A DNA stretch of 9,124 bases, from the NCBI GenBank assembly GCA_036443455.1, contig JAZFYI010000154.1, positions 1 to 9,124 on the forward strand, read 5' to 3'. The notes below the pieces were generated by a model. That model did not search any database. It was not told where the DNA came from and saw nothing but the letters and a program-made list of their open reading frames with translations. The DNA comes from MnTg04 sp036443455. Its GTDB lineage: Bacteria; Pseudomonadota; Gammaproteobacteria; Steroidobacterales; MnTg04. Every line of letters begins with the position of its first letter. Positions within the stretch are counted from its first letter, which is position 1. The translations under genes and the position numbers were made by a program. Below are positions 1 to 6,717 of the stretch, in pieces.

Positions 1-256
1 CATGTCCAGTCAGAATGGCAAAACCAATACTTTCCATCGCGGCGCCCAGTTGTCGCGAAAATTTCCGCCGGCTCTTTTCATCGCCTGACAGCCACAAAGA
101 CATATCGCAGGTCTGAAACTCGAAATCCTCGTCAAACTCTTCGCCCGCGCCCTGCTCGGACAGGAAATAGGATTGCTCCTTCCGGACCTGTTCGTACTGC
201 CGGAACTCCTGGTTCTTCGCCTGCACGCCCGATTCCTGTTTTCGTTTGTCGCCCAT
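1..256 (-). CDS. Isopenicillin-N-synthase-like 2OG-Fe(II) oxygenase, N-terminal part (runs off window)
   Basis: The ATG at 256-254 shares one base with the TGA stop of the transporter gene before it (TGATG), so translational coupling is likely. Eighty-five codons are visible before the window edge. The first ~45 residues are charged and rich in Gln and Glu. The segment from about residue 50 (CDMSLWLSGDEKSRRKF) to the end (AMESIGFAILTGH) matches the N-terminal DIOX_N pattern of isopenicillin N synthase-like non-haem iron oxygenases: an 'iPvID'-like strand, a helix, then 'GFxxLtGH'. Family members use Fe(II), usually with 2-oxoglutarate and O2, for hydroxylation, desaturation or ring closure. 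The HxD...H iron site and the RxS 2-oxoglutarate site lie outside the window, so activity cannot be confirmed. Its place at the end of the seven-gene run suggests a tailoring step, which is inference. Confidence 0.6.
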   Translation of the reverse strand, partial: MGDKRKQESGVQAKNQEFRQYEQVRKEQSYFLSEQGAGEEFDEDFEFQTCDMSLWLSGDEKSRRKFSRQLGAAMESIGFAILTGH

Positions 257-1569
257 CAGGCTTCCGTACCGCTTATCAATGAAAAAAGGTATGTTCCGAG
301 CACGACGATAAGTGTCGGCGGAATCACCCAGCGTAGCCAGAATAAACTGGCCAAGGCAAATGATCCGGCCCGTTGCGGAAAAATTTGCTGCAACGTGGTT
401 CTCCGGCCCAGGCCCCGGGTCAGCGCGATAATCGCGATCAGCCCGCCGGTTACCAGCATACCCGAACCGAAAACCATATCTGCCCAGCCTATGAACGGTG
501 GATACAATGCGCTCGGAATCATCATCAGCGCCAGCAGTACAAAAGTTACCACAACGAGCCGCCCTCGCGGCCACCCATATTGACGCGGGTCGCTGAGGCC
601 GGAAACAAACACCTCGATCGCCGCTATCGCCGAGAGGAAGGCGACCAGCGCCAATACCAGCAGGAACAAGGAACCGGCGAGCCGGCCGCCGGGCATTGCG
701 GAAAACAGCTCGGGCATAGTGCTAAATATCAGACCCGGCCCCGAACTCATGTCGAGCCCGAAAACCAGCACCGTCGGCACAATGAACAACGAAGCCATGA
801 GCGCAGCGGCGGCATCGCTGGAAACGGTGATCAAGGCATCGCGCGGCAGATTCGCATCGTCTTTGATATAGCTCCCGTAGACCAGCATGATGCTCCCGCC
901 AAGTCCCACGGAATAAAATGCCTGCCCCATCGCGGCAAATGCTTCGCGAGATCCGATCCGGGAAAAATCGGGCTTCAGGAATTCGATGACTTTCGGTATC
1001 GCCTGCGGCAGCGTCAGTGTTTGAAAAACCAGGTAGAACATGACCAGCGCAAACAGCGGTACAAACAAACGGCTAACCAGTTCGATACCACGATTTAGGC
1101 CTTTGTGGACGACAAACAAAGCGGCTGCCGCGATGACGATTGATATCGAATATTGCAGAACACCGTTCGACAAGGATGCCTGGTAGCTGCCCATCGTCTC
1201 TGGCGAGAATCACGTTAACAAGGAGAACCAGACGGTCCACGCCACATTGGCAATCACGACGATATAATAGGAATCGGCGATCAAGATTCCCGCGAGTAGC
1301 GCAATACCGATAGGCCGGCCAACCCTGTCTCCGAAGGCGACCGCCATCGCTCCGATGGGACCTTGCCGCGTCGCCCGACCCAGCGCCCACTCGGCCGACA
1401 TGGCCGGCACGGCGATCAAAAGGGCGAACACCAGGTACATCAAAAGAAACGCACTGCCACCGTACTTGCCCATCATGTACGGGAACCGCCAAACGTTGCC
1501 CAGGCCGATGGCGACGCCAACCATAGTCAAAATGGTTGTGAGGCGACCGCTGAATCGCAAACTGCTCAT
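256..1569 (-). pseudogene. NSS-family Na+-dependent amino-acid-type transporter, interrupted by in-frame TGA
   Basis: Two open segments in the same frame together encode a typical bacterial NSS (SNF, LeuT-fold) symporter of about 437 codons. A TGA at 1212-1210 (codon 120) is the only interruption. The N-terminal part carries the hallmark TM1 sequence GVAIGLGNVWRFPYMMGKYG, which forms the Na+/substrate site, and ends just after TM3. The C-terminal part continues directly with TM4 onward, including a TM6-like stretch (FYSVGLGGSIMLVYGSYI) and a TM8-like stretch (SAIAAIEVFVSGLSD). The start ATG at 1569 lies 5 bases after the cupin stop; a longer frame upstream would overlap the cupin gene and add a non-family tail. 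An internal ATG at 1194 could only yield a fragment without TM1-3. Likely explanations are a nonsense mutation (for example TGG to TGA) or a sequencing error. The intact protein would import an amino acid or amine with Na+; the substrate is not predictable. Confidence 0.8.
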
Positions 1570-1574
1570 CAGAA

Positions 1575-2369
1575 TTAGTAACGGACTGCCGGACTGCCGG
1601 CCGGATAAAAATGACCGATCAGATGCATGCCTTCTTCGTTTTGGCATTCCAGGCAATGGGCTTGCTTGCGTGGCAGGAATATCATGCTGCCGGCCCGTAT
1701 GGTCGCGGATTGCGCACCCGCCAACATCAGCCCGTTACCGGACAGCACGGTGATGACTTCTTCGTAGGTATGAAAATGCTGGGGCGATTTCGATTGCGGG
1801 ATGACGCCGATAAACTGGGTAATTTGCGTTGAGCCCACCTCGGCATCGACCAGCACCTGGTAGAACCGGTCCCCGGTTGCCTGGCGTTTTTTTTCATCGA
1901 CCAACACAACCCGCTGTGGATAGCTGTCGTCAAAATCCTCTGCCATCTGCTCCAGACACTCGCCTTCTTTGCTTTGCGGACAAACCGTCATCAGCAATTC
2001 CAATGCATCGTCCAGCGGGACGATTCTGAATGCCTCGCCGGGCCTGACAAATGCGCCGCACTCAGGCGAGAGCTCGAAACGACGCCCGCCGATGACGACA
2101 AAGCCGCGACCGGTGAGAACGAAAAGCACACAATCGGCATCCGGAAACCGGCGCACCGGCGTGTCGATGCCGTCCAGGCGAACTCGAAACTGAGACAGGG
2201 CCGAGGCGCCACTGTCACGATCGACGACGACCGCCTGGTGCCAGTCGCCGGAAGACACTTGATCCAGCCCGTCCGGATCAATAACGAAACAACCTCCTTC
2301 CAGCCGTCTTTTTTGCTCCACCTGGTCCCTGCCTCCCGATTCTGCGGACCGGCCAATACTGGCCTCCAA
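1575..2369 (-). CDS. Two-domain cupin (bicupin) protein, function unknown
   Basis: A 264-residue protein with two cupin barrels. The N-terminal barrel (about residues 45-130, with VLFVLTGRGFVVIGGRRFEL) keeps the fold signature but shows no His cluster, so it is probably metal-free. The C-terminal barrel (about 165-258) has the motif HFHTYEE (H198, H200, E204) and a later H238, the usual metal triad plus fourth ligand. Bicupins with one metal site include dioxygenases, isomerases and ureidoglycine aminohydrolases; nothing visible selects one of these. The start is uncertain. The longest frame uses TTG at 2369, while GTG at 2321 (residue 17) follows a GGGAGG-type site and is at least as good. 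No in-frame ATG lies upstream before a stop. The gene is 5 bases ahead of the transporter and 39 bases (to the TTG) after the VTT gene, consistent with one operon. The last codons contain two copies of an 8-base repeat (1582-1597). Confidence 0.8.
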   Translation of the reverse strand: MEASIGRSAESGGRDQVEQKRRLEGGCFVIDPDGLDQVSSGDWHQAVVVDRDSGASALSQFRVRLDGIDTPVRRFPDADCVLFVLTGRGFVVIGGRRFELSPECGAFVRPGEAFRIVPLDDALELLMTVCPQSKEGECLEQMAEDFDDSYPQRVVLVDEKKRQATGDRFYQVLVDAEVGSTQITQFIGVIPQSKSPQHFHTYEEVITVLSGNGLMLAGAQSATIRAGSMIFLPRKQAHCLECQNEEGMHLIGHFYPAGSPAVRY

Positions 2370-2408
2370 TGATGCACGTGCGCTGAGCTGGATAGATCAG
2401 AGCTTCCC

Positions 2409-2960
2409 TTACATCGAAACCAGCTTGGCGCCGATCAGCGCATAAATCAGCGAGCCCGGCAAATAACCCAGCAGCAAACTCGCGACGTGAGTCCGCAAAC
2501 GGACATGATGGGACCCGGCTATCAGGTCCGCGAGCGAACCACCCGCCCATGGCACCCAGCGAAGCAAAGTCAGGAACAAGAGGTTATCCGCCTGGTAACT
2601 CCTCAACCAGACTGGCAATGCTTGTATGCGTGCGCGGATATCCCATTCATGATCGCCCCTTTGCCAGATACGATACATGATAAGGCTGGTCACCATGCTG
2701 GAGACCTGGTTGATCAAGGTCGCGACCAGAATTGAGAACAAAGCGCCATTGACGACTGACAATACGATAGCGCCAAACGGCGTGACGTTGGTCAGTGTTT
2801 TGAGCAGCGCGGATACCACCGGCGCCCACACGCCCCATTGGGAAACGGCTTCCCGCGCGCCCTCGATTTCGACCCAGTGGTTGGCGGCAAGCGACAACAG
2901 AATTATGGTTACCAGCATCCAGACGAAAGGAGAAAGGATTGCGCGCTTGACCCTGTCCAT
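2409..2960 (-). CDS. VTT/TVP38-TMEM64 (DedA-superfamily) membrane protein
   Basis: A 183-residue integral membrane protein, slightly shorter than typical TVP38/TMEM64 proteins. Hydrophobic segments lie at about residues 10-27, 44-58, 62-98, 126-148 and 157-178. The C-terminal half shows the VTT-domain signature: FLTLLRWVPWAGGS (129-142), then a G-S/H-x-x-R turn (149-154), then SLLLGYLPGSLIYALIGAKL (161-180), which matches the family pattern 'R-x-x-P...G...lG.lP...iYa.iG'. Known members of this superfamily act in lipid transport or scrambling and membrane homeostasis; a lipid-flipping role here is inference from family and neighbours. The ATG at 2960 follows the lipid-kinase stop by 12 bases, with no clear Shine-Dalgarno, which suggests coupled translation. 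Its place between a lipid kinase and a bicupin inside a lipid-enzyme run supports a role in moving a lipid product or intermediate. Confidence 0.75.
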   Translation of the reverse strand: MDRVKRAILSPFVWMLVTIILLSLAANHWVEIEGAREAVSQWGVWAPVVSALLKTLTNVTPFGAIVLSVVNGALFSILVATLINQVSSMVTSLIMYRIWQRGDHEWDIRARIQALPVWLRSYQADNLLFLTLLRWVPWAGGSLADLIAGSHHVRLRTHVASLLLGYLPGSLIYALIGAKLVSM

Positions 2961-2972
2961 CAGTGCGCGCTA

Positions 2973-3935
2973 TCAGAAAACGCTGTGCACGCGAATGGCG
3001 GCGGGAACGCAATCGATGGTGATGGTTTTCTCTGCACTTTGATAAACTTCACCATCGAGTTCGTATCGCGGCGGGGACTCGAATTCAATTCTAACTGATT
3101 TAACCGCCTTCATCTGGACCTTCTCTCCGTCCTTGTGCCTGCCGGCGCCGACATCCGAAAATATTTTCATCCGGCCAAATGGACTGGCGTCGTTGATGGA
3201 AACCAGGTCGAGATGGCCGTCGGTCAGGCTCGAATCCGGCGCAATATCGAATGAACCGCCAAAATAACGGCCGTTTGCAACGACCAGCATCAGGCGTCTG
3301 CCCCGGTGAGATCTCAACTGCTCACAGTCGATGGTCATTTCCACGCCGGGAAACCGGAACAACTGGCGCACGGCGCAGTATTGATAAAGCAGATCGCCTT
3401 TCAAGCGGGTAAATCGTGACGCATCGTCGATAACCGCAATGTCAAAACCGCAACCGAAGACGTTTAGAAAATGGCGGCCGTTTAGGCGACCGACATCGAT
3501 GAGTCGGGGGTCGGAGGAGCTGAGGGCGGCTACAGCCTTGTCCAGGTGCCTGTATACGACGCCGAGGCTTTTCCCGAAATCGCTACCGGTGCCCGCAGGC
3601 AGCAAACCCAGGCTAACATCGGCGCGCCCGCTGTTGATTATTTCATTGGCGACGAGCGACCAGGTGCCATCGCCACCCACGGCTACGATGCGCTGGTAAT
3701 CACTGGCCAGCGCCTGTCGCGTCAGTCGTTCAAGATCGCCTGGTTCCTTGCTGACTTCATAATCGAATGTGCCCAGCGCTGCCGAAAGCAGTTTGAGGTA
3801 CCTGGCCTTGCGGCGCGCCCCACGACCGCGGCCTGCGGCCGGGTTGAACAGGACAAAGTATCGCGGCGCTGACAAAGCGGTCTGGATTAAAGAGTTTCCA
3901 GTTTTTCGAATAGCTGGCGGCCGCGCTTCATCCAC
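2973..3935 (-). CDS. Diacylglycerol kinase / sphingosine kinase family (YegS-LCB5-like) lipid kinase
   Basis: A 320-residue protein with all main DAGK catalytic-domain signatures: an N-terminal strand plus NPAAGRGRG (31-39), the nucleotide-binding VGGDGTWSLVANEI (86-99), LLPAGTGSDFGKSLG (111-125; the usual 'GTGND' has Ser for Asn), SLTDGHLDLV (236-245) and the C-terminal DGE (294-296). Length is normal for bacterial YegS/DgkB-type soluble kinases, which phosphorylate a lipid hydroxyl with ATP. Diacylglycerol is the default substrate, but homologues act on sphingoid bases or ceramide, and the SPT-type gene upstream makes an aminoalcohol lipid worth considering (inference). The start is unsure: GTG at 3935 overlaps the preceding gene by 49 bases, whereas TTG at 3875 lies 11 bases beyond its stop and would give 300 residues starting just before the conserved first strand. 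Neither has a strong ribosome binding site. Confidence 0.88.
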   Translation of the reverse strand: MDEARPPAIRKTGNSLIQTALSAPRYFVLFNPAAGRGRGARRKARYLKLLSAALGTFDYEVSKEPGDLERLTRQALASDYQRIVAVGGDGTWSLVANEIINSGRADVSLGLLPAGTGSDFGKSLGVVYRHLDKAVAALSSSDPRLIDVGRLNGRHFLNVFGCGFDIAVIDDASRFTRLKGDLLYQYCAVRQLFRFPGVEMTIDCEQLRSHRGRRLMLVVANGRYFGGSFDIAPDSSLTDGHLDLVSINDASPFGRMKIFSDVGAGRHKDGEKVQMKAVKSVRIEFESPPRYELDGEVYQSAEKTITIDCVPAAIRVHSVF

Positions 3936-4549
3936 AACTCACGAAACGGATAGTCGGTAATCTCGGCCGGGTCCAGACCCGCGCACATGGGATGATCGTG
4001 CAAAGTTAGCGAGCCCCGCTCTTCTTCATGCTCGCAAAAATTGCCCTGCATGTGGATATCCACCTTGTAACGCCCGGAATCGTCTTTCATGTTGCACTGA
4101 TAGAGATGATCGACAACCGCCCATTCATGCTCGGTGACCGTGAAATCCACTATGGGTGCATCCCCTTCCCTGACGGCCACGGTCAAGGAACCGTTTTCCT
4201 CACTGAAATTAATGTCTATATTCGCCATGTGGTGCGGCAGGTGCCAGCGTTCGAGGGCGTGTGCACGCGACTCCGCCGTGCTGGTTCCCAGGACAAACGG
4301 GTAGAAAGCGGATTTTGGAAATTCGGCCTTCGAACGAATCAGCGGCGGAACGATAACGGACATGACGACTTCCTGGTATGTCCCGACCATGCTTTCGGTG
4401 AAATCAAAGGCCGTAATTGCAAAAATCGACGAGCCATGATGCGTTTCCAGCACCTGCAGGGGTTTGGGTAACAATGGCATCGCCATTTCCGTGGGCATTT
4501 CAAAAAAGGCGCTTGCCGTCTGGCTGAACTCGTACTTGGTCAATGGCAT
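3887..4549 (-). CDS. Acetoacetate decarboxylase-like protein lacking the catalytic lysine
   Basis: A 220-residue protein with the layout of the acetoacetate decarboxylase (ADC) superfamily: an early 'LLPKPLQVLE' segment (26-35), the strand with FTESMVGTYQEVVMSV (50-65; compare the ADC pattern of dY-x-x-S-x-V-G-x-Y-x-E), and the segment ALERWHLPHHMANIDINF (98-115), which aligns with the ADC active-site region 'GREiwGfPKklA'. At the Schiff-base lysine position after the conserved Pro there is His (H106), so classical imine-based decarboxylation is unlikely. Several ADC-like families lacking this lysine or with other activities exist, so the reaction is unknown. The start is ATG at 4549, preceded by AAAGG at 4562-4558 with an 8-base spacer and overlapping the stop of the PLP-enzyme gene by 10 bases; an ATG at 4588 is possible but has a longer overlap. 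Tight coupling to the alpha-oxoamine synthase suggests it acts on the 2-oxo-amine or its acyl precursor (inference). Confidence 0.65.
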   Translation of the reverse strand: MPLTKYEFSQTASAFFEMPTEMAMPLLPKPLQVLETHHGSSIFAITAFDFTESMVGTYQEVVMSVIVPPLIRSKAEFPKSAFYPFVLGTSTAESRAHALERWHLPHHMANIDINFSEENGSLTVAVREGDAPIVDFTVTEHEWAVVDHLYQCNMKDDSGRYKVDIHMQGNFCEHEEERGSLTLHDHPMCAGLDPAEITDYPFRELWMKRGRQLFEKLETL

Positions 4550-5844
4550 AACCCGTGCCTTTGCATAACGTTGATCAAAATATCGCATCCGCGCTCGAGC
4601 TGCTCAATCGTGTGTCCCGCGCTGATTGAAATCCGGAAGCGGGATCGATGCTTCCCGACCGCGGGAAATCTGACCGGATTCAGGTAAACGCCTTCGTGAA
4701 TCAGTTGCTCGGCATAGGAAAATATATGCTTGTCATCGCGAATCATCACGGGAATCACCTGTGACTCGGAGTCGCCGATATCCACGCCCGCCTTTCTCAG
4801 CTTGTTTTGCGCGAAATGCACGTTGTCCCACAATCGTTTCCTGAGTTCAGGTTCAGCTATGGAGATATCCAGGGCCTTGCTGATGCCCGCGGTCACACCG
4901 GGCGGGAGAGCGCAGGAAAATACCCGCGACCTGGCGAAGGCTTTCAGATAATTGGTGAGTTTGAATGAGCCCGCGATGAACCCACCGATGCCACCCAGGC
5001 TTTTTGAGAACGTGCCCATATGGATATCGATCTCGTCCTCCAGGCCGAAGTGCTCGGCAACGCCACGCCCGTTCTCGCCGAAAATGAATGCGGAATGCGC
5101 TTCATCGATCATGATCCGGGCATCGTAGCGCTTGCAAAGATCAACGATCTCCGGCAGTACCGGCAAATCACCATCCATCGAGTACACGCCTTCAACCACA
5201 ACCAGTTTCTTGCCGGTCGCGCGCTTCAATTTCTTTTCCAGGTCATCGACCCTGTTATGCCGGAAAAAGCTGACCCTGGCCTTGGACAGGATGATTCCGT
5301 CAACGACACTGGCATGCGAATACTGATCCGTGATCACCGTATCGCCCGGACGCATCAACCCGGATATGACACCGAGATTGGCGCTATAGCCAGTGGAAAA
5401 AAGCAGCGCGGTTTCTTTCTTTTTGAAATCGGCCAGCTTCTCCGTCAACTCCACGTGTAACTCCATGGTGCCGCTGAGAACCGGTGAGCCCGATGCGCCC
5501 AGACCGTATTTCCGGGTCGCTTCGACAGCGGCGTCGATCACTTCCGGCCGGTAAGACAGACCGAGGTAGTTGTAGGAAGAAAAGTTGACCAGGTTTTTGA
5601 GCACCTCGTTGTCCAGCGTCTCGCGGATATCGACGGTTGGCAGCGGCGCTGTCTGCATCGGCAGGCCAAACTGGTAATAACCAGCGCCATATGCCCTCGT
5701 CCCCCACCATTCATCCATCGGATCGAGCATGCAAAACGCGTCATCACTCGATCCCGAATAAAAATTGCTGTGATCAAAGTCATCGAAACCGTGGGCGGCC
5801 GCAGTTGCCGATAATTCCTTAACTTTTTTCTTTGGTGCTTCCAT
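4540..5844 (-). CDS. PLP-dependent alpha-oxoamine synthase (serine palmitoyltransferase / AONS-like)
   Basis: A 434-residue fold-type I PLP enzyme of the alpha-oxoamine synthase family, which condenses an amino acid with an acyl thioester, with decarboxylation, to give an aminoketone. Visible signatures are NFSSYNYLGLSYRPEV (87-102), GASGSPVLSGTMELH (116-130), DQYSHAS with the ring-stacking H177, VVEGVYSMDGD (217-226), DEAHSAFIFGENGRG (247-261; D247 for the pyridine nitrogen, H250), GTFSKSLGGIGG with the Schiff-base K281, and NPVRFPAV (389-396; R392 at the conserved acyl/carboxylate position). Overall similarity looks closest to bacterial soluble SPT and AONS/KBL; substrate cannot be fixed by eye, but lipid-kinase, acyltransferase and CDP-lipid neighbours favour a long-chain acyl substrate over biotin synthesis. 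An N-terminal extension of about 45-80 residues (DPMDEWWGTRAYGAGYYQFG at 41-60) exceeds AONS length. The ATG at 5844 heads the minus-strand operon; only a weak GGGGA precedes it. Confidence 0.88.
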   Translation of the reverse strand: MEAPKKKVKELSATAAAHGFDDFDHSNFYSGSSDDAFCMLDPMDEWWGTRAYGAGYYQFGLPMQTAPLPTVDIRETLDNEVLKNLVNFSSYNYLGLSYRPEVIDAAVEATRKYGLGASGSPVLSGTMELHVELTEKLADFKKKETALLFSTGYSANLGVISGLMRPGDTVITDQYSHASVVDGIILSKARVSFFRHNRVDDLEKKLKRATGKKLVVVEGVYSMDGDLPVLPEIVDLCKRYDARIMIDEAHSAFIFGENGRGVAEHFGLEDEIDIHMGTFSKSLGGIGGFIAGSFKLTNYLKAFARSRVFSCALPPGVTAGISKALDISIAEPELRKRLWDNVHFAQNKLRKAGVDIGDSESQVIPVMIRDDKHIFSYAEQLIHEGVYLNPVRFPAVGKHRSRFRISISAGHTIEQLERGCDILINVMQRHGLCH

Positions 5845-5943
5845 AGTGCTTGTGTTTCCCCGGCCAAAAAAAATCTTGCGGTTGACCCCGCCATGACCTC
5901 TGGCCTATTTTCTCAGTTTCCTAATTGCAAACACGAACCAACC
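5845..5943. other. Divergent intergenic region between the SPT-type operon and the plsC-type operon
   Basis: Ninety-nine bases separate the ATG of the minus-strand alpha-oxoamine synthase (5844) from the preferred plus-strand acyltransferase ATG (5944). A run of eight A's lies at 5866-5873. A plausible plus-strand promoter is listed separately. I could not find a convincing minus-strand promoter: TTGCAA-like hexamers exist but lack a good -10 at proper distance. The shared gap would allow the two transcription units to be co-regulated; no operator palindrome was recognised. Confidence 0.6.
5882..5911 (+). promoter_or_regulatory. Candidate sigma70-type promoter for the acyltransferase/TAM41-like pair
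   Basis: TTGACC at 5882-5887 (five of six bases match TTGACA) and TATTTT at 5906-5911 (four of six match TATAAT) are 18 bases apart. Transcription would begin near 5918, upstream of the ATG at 5944 but downstream of the in-frame ATG at 5893. This therefore also supports the shorter acyltransferase start. It is a pattern match only. Confidence 0.4.
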
Positions 5944-6717
5944 ATGATCAAACGTAGTCTCAATTATTTACGCGGTGGTGCTTGTCTTTTTGCTATCGGC
6001 TTGCTGCTGATCATCGGCGACCCCATTCAACGCGCATTGTTCGCGTTGCTCCCCCTGTCCGGCCGGCACAGTTTACACTTGCAGGCGTCCTGGTTTCGAC
6101 TCTGGGCCAACATTATGCTCCAGACGATTCGTATTATCTGTGGCGTCAGATTCAGGCCCTTGCCACCGGTCCCAGGCGAGTCGGGCACTTTGATCCTGAT
6201 GAACCATCAGTCGATACTGGATATCCCCTATCTGGCCGCCTGTCTAAGCGAAAATTACCCTCTTTTTGTAACCCGCCGCCGGTATGCCAAGGGCATCCCG
6301 CTGGTGTCCAATATGCTCCGTTTATACAAATTTCCGCTGGTCGATCCCGCCCGGTTTTCGGTATCCCAGCTCAATGCCCTGGCCGAAACCGCTGCCAATG
6401 CCCGCTACCCTGTGGCGATTTTCCCGGAGGGCTCACGCACAAGAAACGGAGATATCCGCAGGTTCAGAACCGCGGGTGTCAACGCCATTCTTTCATCCCG
6501 GCCCTGGTCCGTCCACCTGGTCATCGTGGACGGCCTTTGGGAGTGCGCGACTTTACCGGATTTTGTCAATAAAATCAGTCAAATCAGGCCAAAATCAGTG
6601 GTTATTGGCCCTTTTTCTTTTAACCCGGAAACAGACGATCCCGAGCCGTTTATGGCCATTATGCGTGAGAACATGCTGTCCGGGCTCGCGCAACTACGCA
6701 AGAATTCGGACGCTTGA
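5944..6717 (+). CDS. PlsC-type 1-acyl-glycerol-3-phosphate acyltransferase family protein
   Basis: A 257-residue lysophospholipid-type acyltransferase. A hydrophobic N-terminus (about residues 12-37) suggests a membrane anchor. The catalytic motif I is NHQSILD (N87, H88, D93; NHxxxxD), motif II lies around VTRRRYAKGIPLVSNML (109-125), motif III is FPEGSRTRNG (160-169), and a later hydrophobic 'HLVIVDGL' matches motif IV. The family transfers an acyl chain from acyl-ACP or acyl-CoA to lysophosphatidate or a similar acceptor at the membrane. An upstream in-frame ATG at 5893 would add 17 residues but lies within the candidate promoter and gives a poor N-terminus, so 5944 is preferred; neither start has a strong ribosome site. 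Its stop overlaps the next gene's TTG start (TTGA), a coupling that pairs phosphatidate formation with the TAM41-like CDP-lipid enzyme. A broad set of acyltransferases shares these motifs, so the acceptor is unproven. Confidence 0.85.
   Translation: MIKRSLNYLRGGACLFAIGLLLIIGDPIQRALFALLPLSGRHSLHLQASWFRLWANIMLQTIRIICGVRFRPLPPVPGESGTLILMNHQSILDIPYLAACLSENYPLFVTRRRYAKGIPLVSNMLRLYKFPLVDPARFSVSQLNALAETAANARYPVAIFPEGSRTRNGDIRRFRTAGVNAILSSRPWSVHLVIVDGLWECATLPDFVNKISQIRPKSVVIGPFSFNPETDDPEPFMAIMRENMLSGLAQLRKNSDA

Noticed and set aside
1170..1212. TGA in the transporter as a selenocysteine codon
   Set aside because: No convincing bacterial SECIS hairpin just after the TGA (only a 3-base GCC/GGC pairing seen), and NSS transporters are not known selenoproteins.
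1582..1597. Tandem duplication of an 8-base unit (cggactgc twice)
   Set aside because: Lies in the last codons of the cupin gene, only two copies; it explains a slightly variable C-terminus but is not a functional repeat.
2370..2408. Possible terminator or operator between the VTT and cupin genes
   Set aside because: Short pairings (ctga/tcag, cacgtg) only, with no stable stem followed by T's; treated as an ordinary intra-operon gap.
5893..5943. Acyltransferase start at ATG 5893
   Set aside because: It falls inside the candidate promoter, adds a non-family peptide and has no ribosome site.
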